Source: an uncultured Streptococcus sp.
GTDB lineage: Bacteria > Bacillota > Bacilli > Lactobacillales > Streptococcaceae
Assembly (NCBI GenBank): GCA_902461025.1
Contig: CABPWC010000020.1
Location: forward strand, 1-17,529
Length of the DNA stretch: 17,529 bases
Direction: 5' to 3'
The notes below the pieces were generated by a model. It was not told the origin of the DNA. It did no database searches and saw nothing but the letters and a program-made list of their open reading frames with translations. Below are positions 6,270 through 11,908 of the stretch, in pieces. The position numbers and the translations under genes were made by a program. How positions within the stretch are numbered: position 1 is the first letter of the stretch; each line of letters begins with the position of its first letter.

Positions 6270-7586
6270 TTAAGCAACTAATTGTTGCTTAATTCCTTTT
6301 TGTTTTGGGCCAAACATTTTTGTTATTAAAATAATCCTATTTCTAAAATAGTAATAGTTTCTAAAGCCGTAGGCATTTCTTTTAAGCACTTTTATTTTAT
6401 TGTTTATTCCTTCAATAGGGCCATTTGTTCTAGTTGGATACTCACAAGTATTTTGAATATATGGCAAGTAAGTCATAAGAGTCTTTAATACTCTTTTTAA
6501 ACCAGGAGATAGGTCTAATTGCGTAGCTGCTTCAATCGTTTCCTTGAATTCTATATAATCTCTATCCTGTATACATTCACGAGGTGAATGTACAACCTCA
6601 TAATCATTTTTTAGAGATGGATTGTTTTCTAAGATATAATCTACGATTCCTTTACTTGTTATGAAGCTTTCAAAAAGCTTATAACGATTATATTTATAGT
6701 TCTGAAGTTCATTAGGGTTCTTTAAAATTAACTTCCAATAATGTTTTAACTTTCGATATAATTTAGGATTTTTATAACGATGCTGATTCATGACACGTAC
6801 CCGAGTTCGATTTAATTCTCTATTTAAGGCTTGTACGATGTGAAAAGGATCAATGATAATTTTAGCGTTAGGAAACATTTCTTTTATTAATTGAATGTAC
6901 GGTAAGTACATGTCGATTGAGATAGTTTTTACCTTTAATCTTGTCTTAGTCTCAAAACGATGAAAATATTGTTTTAAACTGTAAGATTTTCTATCACGTA
7001 CAACATCGACCAGCTTGTGTGTAGTGCTATCACAAATAATGAAGCTCATATTACTATCGGAAGCTTTGACGGATTTAAATTCATTAAAACACAAATGTTC
7101 AGGGAAATCATGTAATGGTTTAATCGTTAATAATCGTGCTGTATCATCTATGATACGTCTTACAGTATGAACTGAAACATTTGATTCTTTTGAGATATAT
7201 ATTTCAGATACTGTTTCACTTATTTTTGCCTTAATTTCATTTTTTAATCGTTTCGAAATATGACAATGTTTTTCTACAATGCGACTAGCATCTGCGGTAA
7301 ATGAAGAACTACATTCTCTACAGAGAAATCTTTGCTTGCGTAGATTTAAGTAGGCCGGAAGGCCTGAAACAGAACAGAGAGTGATACGAGAAGTTTTCGT
7401 TCCGTTTTTAACGATATTGTTATTTTGGCTAACACACCCACAAACAGTACAAAATTCTGGTTTATGCGTATATGTAGCTGAATAAAATAAAGATTTTCCC
7501 TTTTTAAATATCTTCTCTTGAACTTTATCATCCCAAATAATGTTTTTATCTTTGATTTGTAGTGTAGCTTCTAGTATATTGTTCAT
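6270..7586 (-). CDS. ISL3-family transposase
   Basis: A full-length 438-aa DDE transposase. The N-terminal part has a Cys-rich zinc-binding region (CTVCGC at about 46-51 and CRECSS at about 94-99). An HTH-like segment with SKESNVSVHTVRRIIDDTARLL follows. The catalytic domain shows the ISL3 hallmarks: an Asp in KTISIDMYLPYI, a second Asp in IIIDPFHIVQALNRELNR, and the Glu in NGPIEGINNKIKVLKRNAYGFRNYYYFR near the C-terminus. No frameshift or stop is seen, so it should be active and could act on the similar ends of the shell element. SD AAAAGGATG lies about 11 bases before the ATG. A weak promoter and the terminal hairpin lie upstream. Confidence 0.93.
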   Translation of the reverse strand: MNNILEATLQIKDKNIIWDDKVQEKIFKKGKSLFYSATYTHKPEFCTVCGCVSQNNNIVKNGTKTSRITLCSVSGLPAYLNLRKQRFLCRECSSSFTADASRIVEKHCHISKRLKNEIKAKISETVSEIYISKESNVSVHTVRRIIDDTARLLTIKPLHDFPEHLCFNEFKSVKASDSNMSFIICDSTTHKLVDVVRDRKSYSLKQYFHRFETKTRLKVKTISIDMYLPYIQLIKEMFPNAKIIIDPFHIVQALNRELNRTRVRVMNQHRYKNPKLYRKLKHYWKLILKNPNELQNYKYNRYKLFESFITSKGIVDYILENNPSLKNDYEVVHSPRECIQDRDYIEFKETIEAATQLDLSPGLKRVLKTLMTYLPYIQNTCEYPTRTNGPIEGINNKIKVLKRNAYGFRNYYYFRNRIILITKMFGPKQKGIKQQLVA

Positions 7587-7624
7587 ATGGTCATCATCCT
7601 TTTATTTTAGGTTTAGGCGCTTTT

Positions 7625-7653
7625 AATATAATGGATGTTGGCCTTTTTGTATA
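7625..7653 (-). promoter_or_regulatory. ISL3 transposase promoter
   Basis: On the minus strand TATACA (7653-7648) and TATATT (7630-7625) are spaced by 17 bases; the -35 is a 4/6 match. The same sequence is kept in the shell copy, where it would drive the chimeric gltD fragment. Confidence 0.5.
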
Positions 7654-7661
7654 CACTAAAA

Positions 7662-7692
7662 TAGGGTTGGTGGAAAATTTCCACCAACCCTA
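7662..7692 (-). terminator. Hairpin in the ISL3 end, likely new pepC terminator
   Basis: A 15-bp inverted repeat (7662-7676 with 7678-7692) is centred on 7677 and followed on the minus strand by TTTTAGTG. It can stop pepC transcripts before they enter the transposase gene, a common way for an IS to avoid activation from outside. The shell has a near copy at 5340-5370 with one wobble. Confidence 0.6.
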
Positions 7693-7706
7693 AAAATTAT
7701 AGAAAC

Positions 7707-7714
7707 ATTCTTTT
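7707..7714. repeat. Right copy of the 8-bp target duplication (ATTCTTTT)
   Basis: The sequence is identical to 3772-3779 and directly adjoins the right ISL3-type end, which reads GTTTCTATAA on the minus strand. Confidence 0.75.
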
Positions 7715-7724
7715 TATATCTCAT

Positions 7725-9059
7725 TTATTCTGCCAAGGCACCCATTGGATCCCATGGTGCAAGGACGATTGGTTCTGCTTCGTAAGCAGCTCGTTCTTCT
7801 GCTGTTAGTAATTCCTTACGAACAACAATTTGGTAAGTGTATTCGTCCATCCAAGCATCTGAAGCAACAAAGTAACCATCGGTACCAACCTTGTCTCCCC
7901 ATGAGTTTTCAACTTTCCACTTGACTGATTTACCGTTTTCGTCCAAATCAACACCTGTCAAGACCATAGCGTGGGTCATCAAGCTTTCGCTGTAGTCCAA
8001 ACGACCTGCTTTGTCCTGAGTGAGTTGAATATCCATGCTTGATTCAAAATCATAAACATCTGTCGCAAGGATTCCGGCTTTACGGTTGCTGAGTTGGCCG
8101 ACATCTGAACCAAACCAAACAGTTTCTCCTGTCTGCATTTGGGCAATGGCCAATTCTTTCAAACGTTCCATCGGTACGTTGATGTAACGAACCGCACGGC
8201 TACCAACGACATTTCCCAACATCTCAACTGTGTAAGATTTACCGTAAGGTTTGTCAGCAGTTGGAGCATTAATCACAGAAACGTAATCTTCTAGTGGAAG
8301 GTCAACGTATTTCTTGTAAAATTCTTGTGGGGTGATGGCTTTTTCGCTTTGGTAGTTGTTGTCCTTATCGCGATAAGCAAAGTCAAACTGACGTGGTGGA
8401 AGTCCTAGTGACATAGCAAGGAAGTTAAAAATCTCTTGCAAGAGGTCTTCTTTCTTAGCTTGAACAGTCGCTTGGTCTGCGCCAGAAGCCAAGAGGTCAC
8501 GCAAGATTTGAGCATCTTGACGAAGCAATTTATTAAGGATTGCATTGAGCTCACGACTGCTGCTAGATGAAACAGACTCTGGATAAACAGACTTAGGAAC
8601 GACACCGTATTTTTCAAAGAGAGCTACAACCATATCCCATTGTCCACCATCTTGTTGTGGAGTTTGAAGTAGGAAGCTAACCTTACGGCTCGTCAATTCT
8701 TGGTCCGCAGTCGCAATCACTTGCTCCAAGAACCAGTTAGATTTTTCATACTTGTCCCAGAAGAAGGTATGTGCTTGTGACAATTCAAAGTTTTCAAGTT
8801 TGTATTGAGAGATGAGTTTGTGACGGAAAGTGTTGAGAGCCGCAAACATCCAGCATCTACCAGAAGCTTTCTGGTTAGTAACCTTATCCTTTGTCAAATC
8901 AAGTGAGAAAACTGGTGTGTTGTCGACATGGCTTTGACGACGCTCTAGGGCTGCAAAAATACCGTTATGGCTAGCAGCATTTTCGATAGCTTGGTATTTT
9001 ACATTTGCTTCATAGTTAGCAAATAATTTATCTGTAAATGATTCTTGAATCGCGTTCAT
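7725..9059 (-). CDS. pepC: Aminopeptidase C, bleomycin-hydrolase family (PepC)
   Basis: A cytosolic papain-like cysteine aminopeptidase (444 aa, the usual length) that trims N-terminal residues from imported peptides. The catalytic Cys69 lies in NQKASGRCWMFAALN, the His363 in LMTHAMVLTGVD and the Asn385 in KVENSWGDKVGTDGYF, the standard C1B triad. The C-terminus PWDPMGALAE is the family tail that reaches into the active site and imposes aminopeptidase specificity. The start has a strong SD (AGGAGG) and a promoter just upstream. The gene is monocistronic and convergent with manLMN. Its former terminator appears to have been the shared hairpin at 3748-3780, now 3.9 kb away because of the inserted island. 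Confidence 0.96.
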   Translation of the reverse strand: MNAIQESFTDKLFANYEANVKYQAIENAASHNGIFAALERRQSHVDNTPVFSLDLTKDKVTNQKASGRCWMFAALNTFRHKLISQYKLENFELSQAHTFFWDKYEKSNWFLEQVIATADQELTSRKVSFLLQTPQQDGGQWDMVVALFEKYGVVPKSVYPESVSSSSSRELNAILNKLLRQDAQILRDLLASGADQATVQAKKEDLLQEIFNFLAMSLGLPPRQFDFAYRDKDNNYQSEKAITPQEFYKKYVDLPLEDYVSVINAPTADKPYGKSYTVEMLGNVVGSRAVRYINVPMERLKELAIAQMQTGETVWFGSDVGQLSNRKAGILATDVYDFESSMDIQLTQDKAGRLDYSESLMTHAMVLTGVDLDENGKSVKWKVENSWGDKVGTDGYFVASDAWMDEYTYQIVVRKELLTAEERAAYEAEPIVLAPWDPMGALAE

Positions 9060-9086
9060 AAAATCCTCCTTTTTACTCTACAGTCT

Positions 9087-9114
9087 ATTATAACGCTTTT
9101 CAAAAAGGAAGCAA
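9087..9114 (-). promoter_or_regulatory. pepC promoter
   Basis: On the minus strand TTGCTT (9114-9109) and TATAAT (9092-9087) are spaced by 16 bases. The -10 ends 27 bases before the pepC ATG. Confidence 0.65.
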
Positions 9115-9124
9115 CCAAAAACTG

Positions 9125-9149
9125 AAAAAGGCAAGGTTATTTTCCTCGC
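9125..9149 (-). terminator. Terminator after the pseudouridine synthase gene
   Basis: On the minus strand GCGAGG...CCTTGC forms a 6-bp stem (9149-9144 with 9136-9131, one G-U) followed by CTTTTTC. It is modest in strength and placed 32 bases past the stop. Confidence 0.5.
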
Positions 9150-9180
9150 ATTTTCCTAATGTTTCATCTTTTAGCTGTCA

Positions 9181-9903
9181 CTAGTTGATGCTCTCAAGCA
9201 AGCCTTCTAGTTCTTCCTTGCTTAGGCGACGCCATTCTCCACGTTTCAAATCCTCATCCAAGGTCAAAGTTCCCATGGTTAAACGTTGCAAATCCACCAC
9301 TTCCTTACCACAGTAGGCCACCATCCGTTTGACCTGGTGGAATTTGCCTTCTGCAATAGTCACACGGACCAGACTCTGATGCTTTTCCGTATCCACCGAA
9401 ACAAGCGCCAGTTTGGCAGGCTGACAGGTAAAATCCTTGAGAGGAATTCCTTGTGCAAATGTCTCAACATCTGCATTTGTCATCATTCCCTTGACCAGCG
9501 CCAGATAAGTCTTTTCCACATGGCGTTTAGGGGAAAGAAGAGCATGAGCTAGCTTGCCATCATTGGTCAAGAGCAAGAGTCCGTGCGTATCAATATCCAA
9601 ACGACCGACTGGGAAAACTTCCTTTGAACGAGCCAAGTCATCCAACAAATCCAAAACAGTCTTGTGTTTAGGATCTTCAGTCGCTGAGATAACGCCCTGG
9701 GGCTTGTTCATCATATAGTAGACAAACTCCTCGTAGTCTAACTTTTGTCCGTCAAAGTAAATCTCATCTGTATCTTCATTAATTTGCAGCTTGGCAGATT
9801 TTTCCTTTTTGCCATTGACCGTCACGCGCCCAGCCTTTAGAAAGTTTTTGACCTCAGTCCGACTCCCGACAGCGCAGGCTACTAAAAATTTATCTAATCT
9901 CAT
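9181..9903 (-). CDS. rsuA: 16S rRNA pseudouridine synthase, RsuA family
   Basis: A 240-aa protein predicted to isomerise a uridine in 16S rRNA (U516 in the E. coli enzyme). An N-terminal S4 RNA-binding domain (MRLDKFLVACAVGSRTEV, through about 55) precedes the catalytic domain. The latter has MNKPQGVISATEDPKHKTV and the active-site Asp103 in VGRLDIDTHGLLLLTNDG, followed by KTYLALV and EGKFHQVKRM, as in RsuA/RluB-type enzymes. The start at MRLDKFL is fixed by family conservation, yet no SD precedes it: an extended -10 ends only 6 bases upstream, so the mRNA is likely leaderless. RsuA fits better than RluB/E by length and sequence; target site is inferred. Confidence 0.88.
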   Translation of the reverse strand: MRLDKFLVACAVGSRTEVKNFLKAGRVTVNGKKEKSAKLQINEDTDEIYFDGQKLDYEEFVYYMMNKPQGVISATEDPKHKTVLDLLDDLARSKEVFPVGRLDIDTHGLLLLTNDGKLAHALLSPKRHVEKTYLALVKGMMTNADVETFAQGIPLKDFTCQPAKLALVSVDTEKHQSLVRVTIAEGKFHQVKRMVAYCGKEVVDLQRLTMGTLTLDEDLKRGEWRRLSKEELEGLLESIN

Positions 9904-9909
9904 AAAACA

Positions 9910-9918
9910 ATTATATCA
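9910..9918 (-). promoter_or_regulatory. Extended -10 promoter giving a leaderless rsuA mRNA
   Basis: The minus strand reads TGATATAAT (extended -10) at 9918-9910, then six bases, then the ATG at 9903. Transcription would start at or within a base or two of the A of the start codon. No SD is present between. Confidence 0.6.
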
Positions 9919-9940
9919 TGAAAGTTCTTGGCCTTAGAAC

Positions 9941-10033
9941 AAAAAAAGCCACCTGATTGGGCGACTTAATTTTTTATAGGGAGATTATTATGAAAAAGTT
10001 TTAGGAGTTTAAGTTAAGGTATTCTTAACTTAT
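9941..10033 (-). ncRNA. CiaR-dependent small RNA (csRNA family), copy 1
   Basis: A predicted RNA of about 93 nt. Its -10 is TATACT (10045-10040), so it should start near A10033. The 5' end folds into an 8-bp hairpin (AAGTTAAG/CTTAACTT). An open stretch follows, containing CTCCTAAAAC and CTTTTTCATAATAATCTCCC (9998-9979), complementary to a Shine-Dalgarno plus AUG. It ends in a terminator hairpin and seven U. The terminator pairs fully only on this strand: two G-U pairs on the minus strand become C/A mismatches on the plus strand, showing which strand is the RNA. This is the architecture of the pneumococcal ccn/csRNA family, which blocks translation of targets by pairing at the start site. The exact ccn letter cannot be assigned. 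Confidence 0.8.
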
Positions 10034-10039
10034 GAGACA

Positions 10040-10072
10040 AGTATACAGCTCCTAACTTAAAGTTTCCTTAAG
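10040..10072 (-). promoter_or_regulatory. CiaR box and -10 of csRNA copy 1
   Basis: On the minus strand CTTAAG (10072-10067), five bases, TTTAAG (10061-10056), ten bases, then TATACT (10045-10040). This matches the CiaR direct repeat TTTAAG-N5-TTTAAG apart from one base and its fixed distance to the -10. The distal half overlaps the stop codon of the nucleotidyltransferase-family gene (10068-10070). Confidence 0.75.
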
Positions 10073-10640
10073 TTAGTTTAAATGTGAGATTTTTCCATTT
10101 TTCTCGCCAGTTTTTCTTGGATAGACGCTGTTGATAGAGCTTCATCCGGTCTTCATTCTCTAAGAAATGAGGAGTCGGACGAACCTGAAAGTTGAAAATA
10201 TCCTCCAAGCCATAAGGGGCAAAGAGCTCTAAACTTGCATCAGCGTGCAAGCGAAGACCTATCGCCGTGCAGCGTTCAGGATATTTACTCATGGCATCAC
10301 AGGAATTCACATATGGAGGCGTATAAGGACTATGCTGATGCATATAGACTTGATTTTTCAGCTCCCATTGGTACTGGGGAAAGTCCTTTCTCAATTTGTT
10401 TTCTATTGCCAGTGTTTCTTCATAACTCACCTCTGAGTCATAGAAAATGACGTCCACATCCGTTTCACGGTCAAAGGCCGGTTTATCTGACAAGAGATTC
10501 CAGATAAAATTTCGAACCGAACCTGCTGCCAACCAGGAATCTTTCAACTTCAGGTCTCGGATGATGGTCAGAATGGACATCATGTCAGGATTTTCTCTGA
10601 AAGAATCTAAGATTTCAGCCTTATTTTTCAATATATTCAT
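10068..10640 (-). CDS. Nucleotidyltransferase-family protein (DUF925-like)
   Basis: A protein of about 190 aa. It shows a nucleotidyltransferase-like core: WLAAGSVRNFIWNLL (the G-S pair) followed by FDRETDVDVIFYD, where the D-x-D acidic residues would bind metal. Conserved QVYMHQHSPYTPPY and DAMSKYPERCTAIGLRL segments and an FAPYGLEDIFNFQVRPTP block follow, as in the COG3575 / NTP_transf_6 family. Substrate and biological role are unknown. It overlaps the end of ruvB, so it is translationally coupled. The start is unsure: ATGs at 10640 and 10655 both lack a well-spaced SD (GGGG sits 1 base before 10640). No terminator separates it from the csRNA promoter that begins at its stop codon, so read-through transcripts likely end at the csRNA terminator. 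Confidence 0.75.
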   Translation of the reverse strand: MNILKNKAEILDSFRENPDMMSILTIIRDLKLKDSWLAAGSVRNFIWNLLSDKPAFDRETDVDVIFYDSEVSYEETLAIENKLRKDFPQYQWELKNQVYMHQHSPYTPPYVNSCDAMSKYPERCTAIGLRLHADASLELFAPYGLEDIFNFQVRPTPHFLENEDRMKLYQQRLSKKNWREKWKNLTFKLT

Positions 10641-11619
10641 ACCCCAAATGTTCATAAGCCTTGGCTGTCGCGACCCGTCCTGAACGAGTTCGCATGATAA
10701 AGCCTTTCTGGATCAGGTAAGGTTCATACATATCCTCTACCGTCTCACGCTCTTCCGCAATATTGACCGAAAGAGTCCCTAGACCGACAGGACCACCACC
10801 ATACATCTCAATCATGGTGCGGAGAATTTTCTGGTCCACATAGTCCAATCCTTCGTGGTCTACATCCAGCATAGTCAAGGCCTTATCCGTAATGATATCA
10901 TCAATCAAGCCATCCCCCATAATCTGCGCAAAGTCACGCACGCGCTTGAGGAGACGATTAGCGATACGAGGAGTTCCACGACTGCGTAAAGCTAACTCAG
11001 ATGCAGCTTCATGAGTGATTTCCATCTCAAAGATATCTGCCGTCCGCTCGACAATCTCTGTCAAGTCAGCATGTTCGTAATATTCCATGTGACCTGTAAT
11101 CCCAAAACGGGCACGAAGAGGATTTGAAAGCATCCCTGCTCGTGTTGTCGCACCAATCAAGGTAAAAGGCGGCAAGTCTAGATGGACACTACGGCTAGCT
11201 TCCCCTGCACCAATCATGATGTCGATGTAGAAATCTTCCATAGCACTGTAAAGTACCTCTTCTACTGACATGGGCAAGCGATGAATCTCGTCGATAAAGA
11301 GCACATCTCCAGGCTCCAAGTCATTTAAGATTGCTACCAGATCACCCGCTTTTTCGATGACAGGACCAGACGTCTGCTTGAGATTAACTCCCAGTTCATT
11401 GGCAATGACAAAAGCCATGGTTGTTTTCCCGAGACCTGGAGGGCCAAACAAAAGAACATGATCCAGCGCCTCATCACGCATTTTTGCTGCCTCGATAAAG
11501 ATTTGAAGCTGATCTTTGACCTTGTCCTGACCGATATATTCACGTAAATATTGGGGACGGAGGGTACGTTCTACCAACTCCTCATCACCCATGATTTCAT
11601 TATCTAAAATTCTACTCAT
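10621..11619 (-). CDS. ruvB: Holliday junction branch migration ATPase RuvB
   Basis: A 332-aa hexameric AAA+ motor that drives branch migration with RuvA during recombinational repair. It has Walker A GPPGLGKTT at residues 59-67, Walker B as FIDEIHRL, a sensor-1 GATTRAG, the arginine-finger region NPLRARFG, and the C-terminal winged-helix segment GGGPVGLGTLSVNIAEE. All landmarks are intact and the length is usual. There is no ruvA beside it, typical of streptococci. The ATG at 11619 lies only 6 bases after TATAAT (11631-11626), so although AGGA precedes the ATG, that sequence would fall outside the transcript and the mRNA is probably leaderless. The nucleotidyltransferase-family gene follows with overlap. 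Confidence 0.97.
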   Translation of the reverse strand: MSRILDNEIMGDEELVERTLRPQYLREYIGQDKVKDQLQIFIEAAKMRDEALDHVLLFGPPGLGKTTMAFVIANELGVNLKQTSGPVIEKAGDLVAILNDLEPGDVLFIDEIHRLPMSVEEVLYSAMEDFYIDIMIGAGEASRSVHLDLPPFTLIGATTRAGMLSNPLRARFGITGHMEYYEHADLTEIVERTADIFEMEITHEAASELALRSRGTPRIANRLLKRVRDFAQIMGDGLIDDIITDKALTMLDVDHEGLDYVDQKILRTMIEMYGGGPVGLGTLSVNIAEERETVEDMYEPYLIQKGFIMRTRSGRVATAKAYEHLGYEYIEK

Positions 11620-11625
11620 GTTCCT

Positions 11626-11634
11626 ATTATAGCA
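11626..11634 (-). promoter_or_regulatory. Extended -10 promoter of ruvB
   Basis: The minus strand reads TGCTATAAT (11634-11626), with TTGTTT 17 bases further up inside the T-tract region of the preceding csRNA terminator. Six bases separate the -10 from the ruvB ATG. Confidence 0.65.
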
Positions 11635-11650
11635 AAAATCCAGCCTACAA

Positions 11651-11854
11651 ACAAAAAAGCCACCTGATTTGGTGGCTTCTTTAGGGAGATTATTATAAAA
11701 AAGAAAAGTTTAGGATTTCTATTAAATAAAGGTTGCTCAATGAAAATCGAAATCAGACTAGGCAGATCGACGCAAGCATAACTAAAGTTAGGTAAGTCGA
11801 ATCTAACGAAGTATGGTGAGATTTTCGAAGAGTATTAGGAGGTCTTTACTTAAT
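11651..11854 (-). ncRNA. csRNA family copy 2, interrupted by a BOX-like repeat
   Basis: The promoter (-10 TATCAT, 11866-11861), the region AAGTAAAGACCTCCTAA, the core (11703-11684) and the terminator (stem 11657-11664 with 11671-11678, then TTTTTT) match copy 3 almost base for base. A 103-bp BOX-like element (about 11732-11834) splits the gene, so the transcript would be about 204 nt instead of about 100. The base complementary to the G of AUG is also altered: the core reads TTTTTTATAATAATC where copies 1 and 3 have TTTTTCATAATAATC. The RNA may be made but is probably altered or dead as a regulator. Confidence 0.7.
11732..11834. repeat. BOX-like repeat element inside csRNA copy 2
   Basis: The left end contains CTCAATGAAAATCGAAATCAGACTAGG and the right end GGTGAGATTTTCGAAGAGTA, resembling BOX A and BOX C of pneumococcal BOX elements. 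The termini form an imperfect inverted repeat. Limits come from comparison with the uninterrupted copy at 17481-17500 (ATTAAATAAAG then TTAGGAGG) and are uncertain by a base or two. Confidence 0.65.
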
Positions 11855-11860
11855 AACTAT

Positions 11861-11893
11861 ATGATATAAGACAATACTTAAAATTAGCTTAAG
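11861..11893 (-). promoter_or_regulatory. CiaR box and -10 of csRNA copy 2
   Basis: On the minus strand CTTAAG (11893-11888), five bases, TTTAAG (11882-11877), ten bases, TATCAT (11866-11861). The geometry is identical to copy 1. It lies 16 bases past the stop of the 803-aa flavoprotein, with no terminator between them. Confidence 0.72.
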
Positions 11894-11908
11894 ATTTTAA
11901 ATCCATTA

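Larger units (their letters stand above)
3780..7706. mobile_element. Composite transposon-like island bounded by ISL3-family ends
   Basis: The unit has two ISL3-type elements in the same orientation: a transposase-less shell (3780-5384) and a complete copy (6227-7706). Between them, 5385-6226 holds a membrane-protein gene. The outer flanks share ATTCTTTT. The inner flanks (ACACAAAA after 5384, TAAAAAAG before 6227) match neither each other nor the outer repeat. That is what one-step movement of the whole unit would leave. Composition is visibly more AT-rich than in manLMN and pepC. The unit separates manN from pepC, which I recall as neighbours in S. pneumoniae. Confidence 0.7.
6227..7706 (-). 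mobile_element. Complete ISL3-family insertion sequence
   Basis: About 1480 bp with one full transposase gene. The transposase-3' end starts GGCTCTTTGTCAAATAG at 6227; the transposase-5' end, read on the minus strand from 7706, is GTTTCTATAATTTTTAGGG. The two ends align imperfectly. The 7706 end differs from the shell's copy at 5384 (GGTTCT), so it may be slightly weakened. No direct repeat flanks this copy alone: TAAAAAAG is on the left and ATTCTTTT on the right. Confidence 0.85.
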
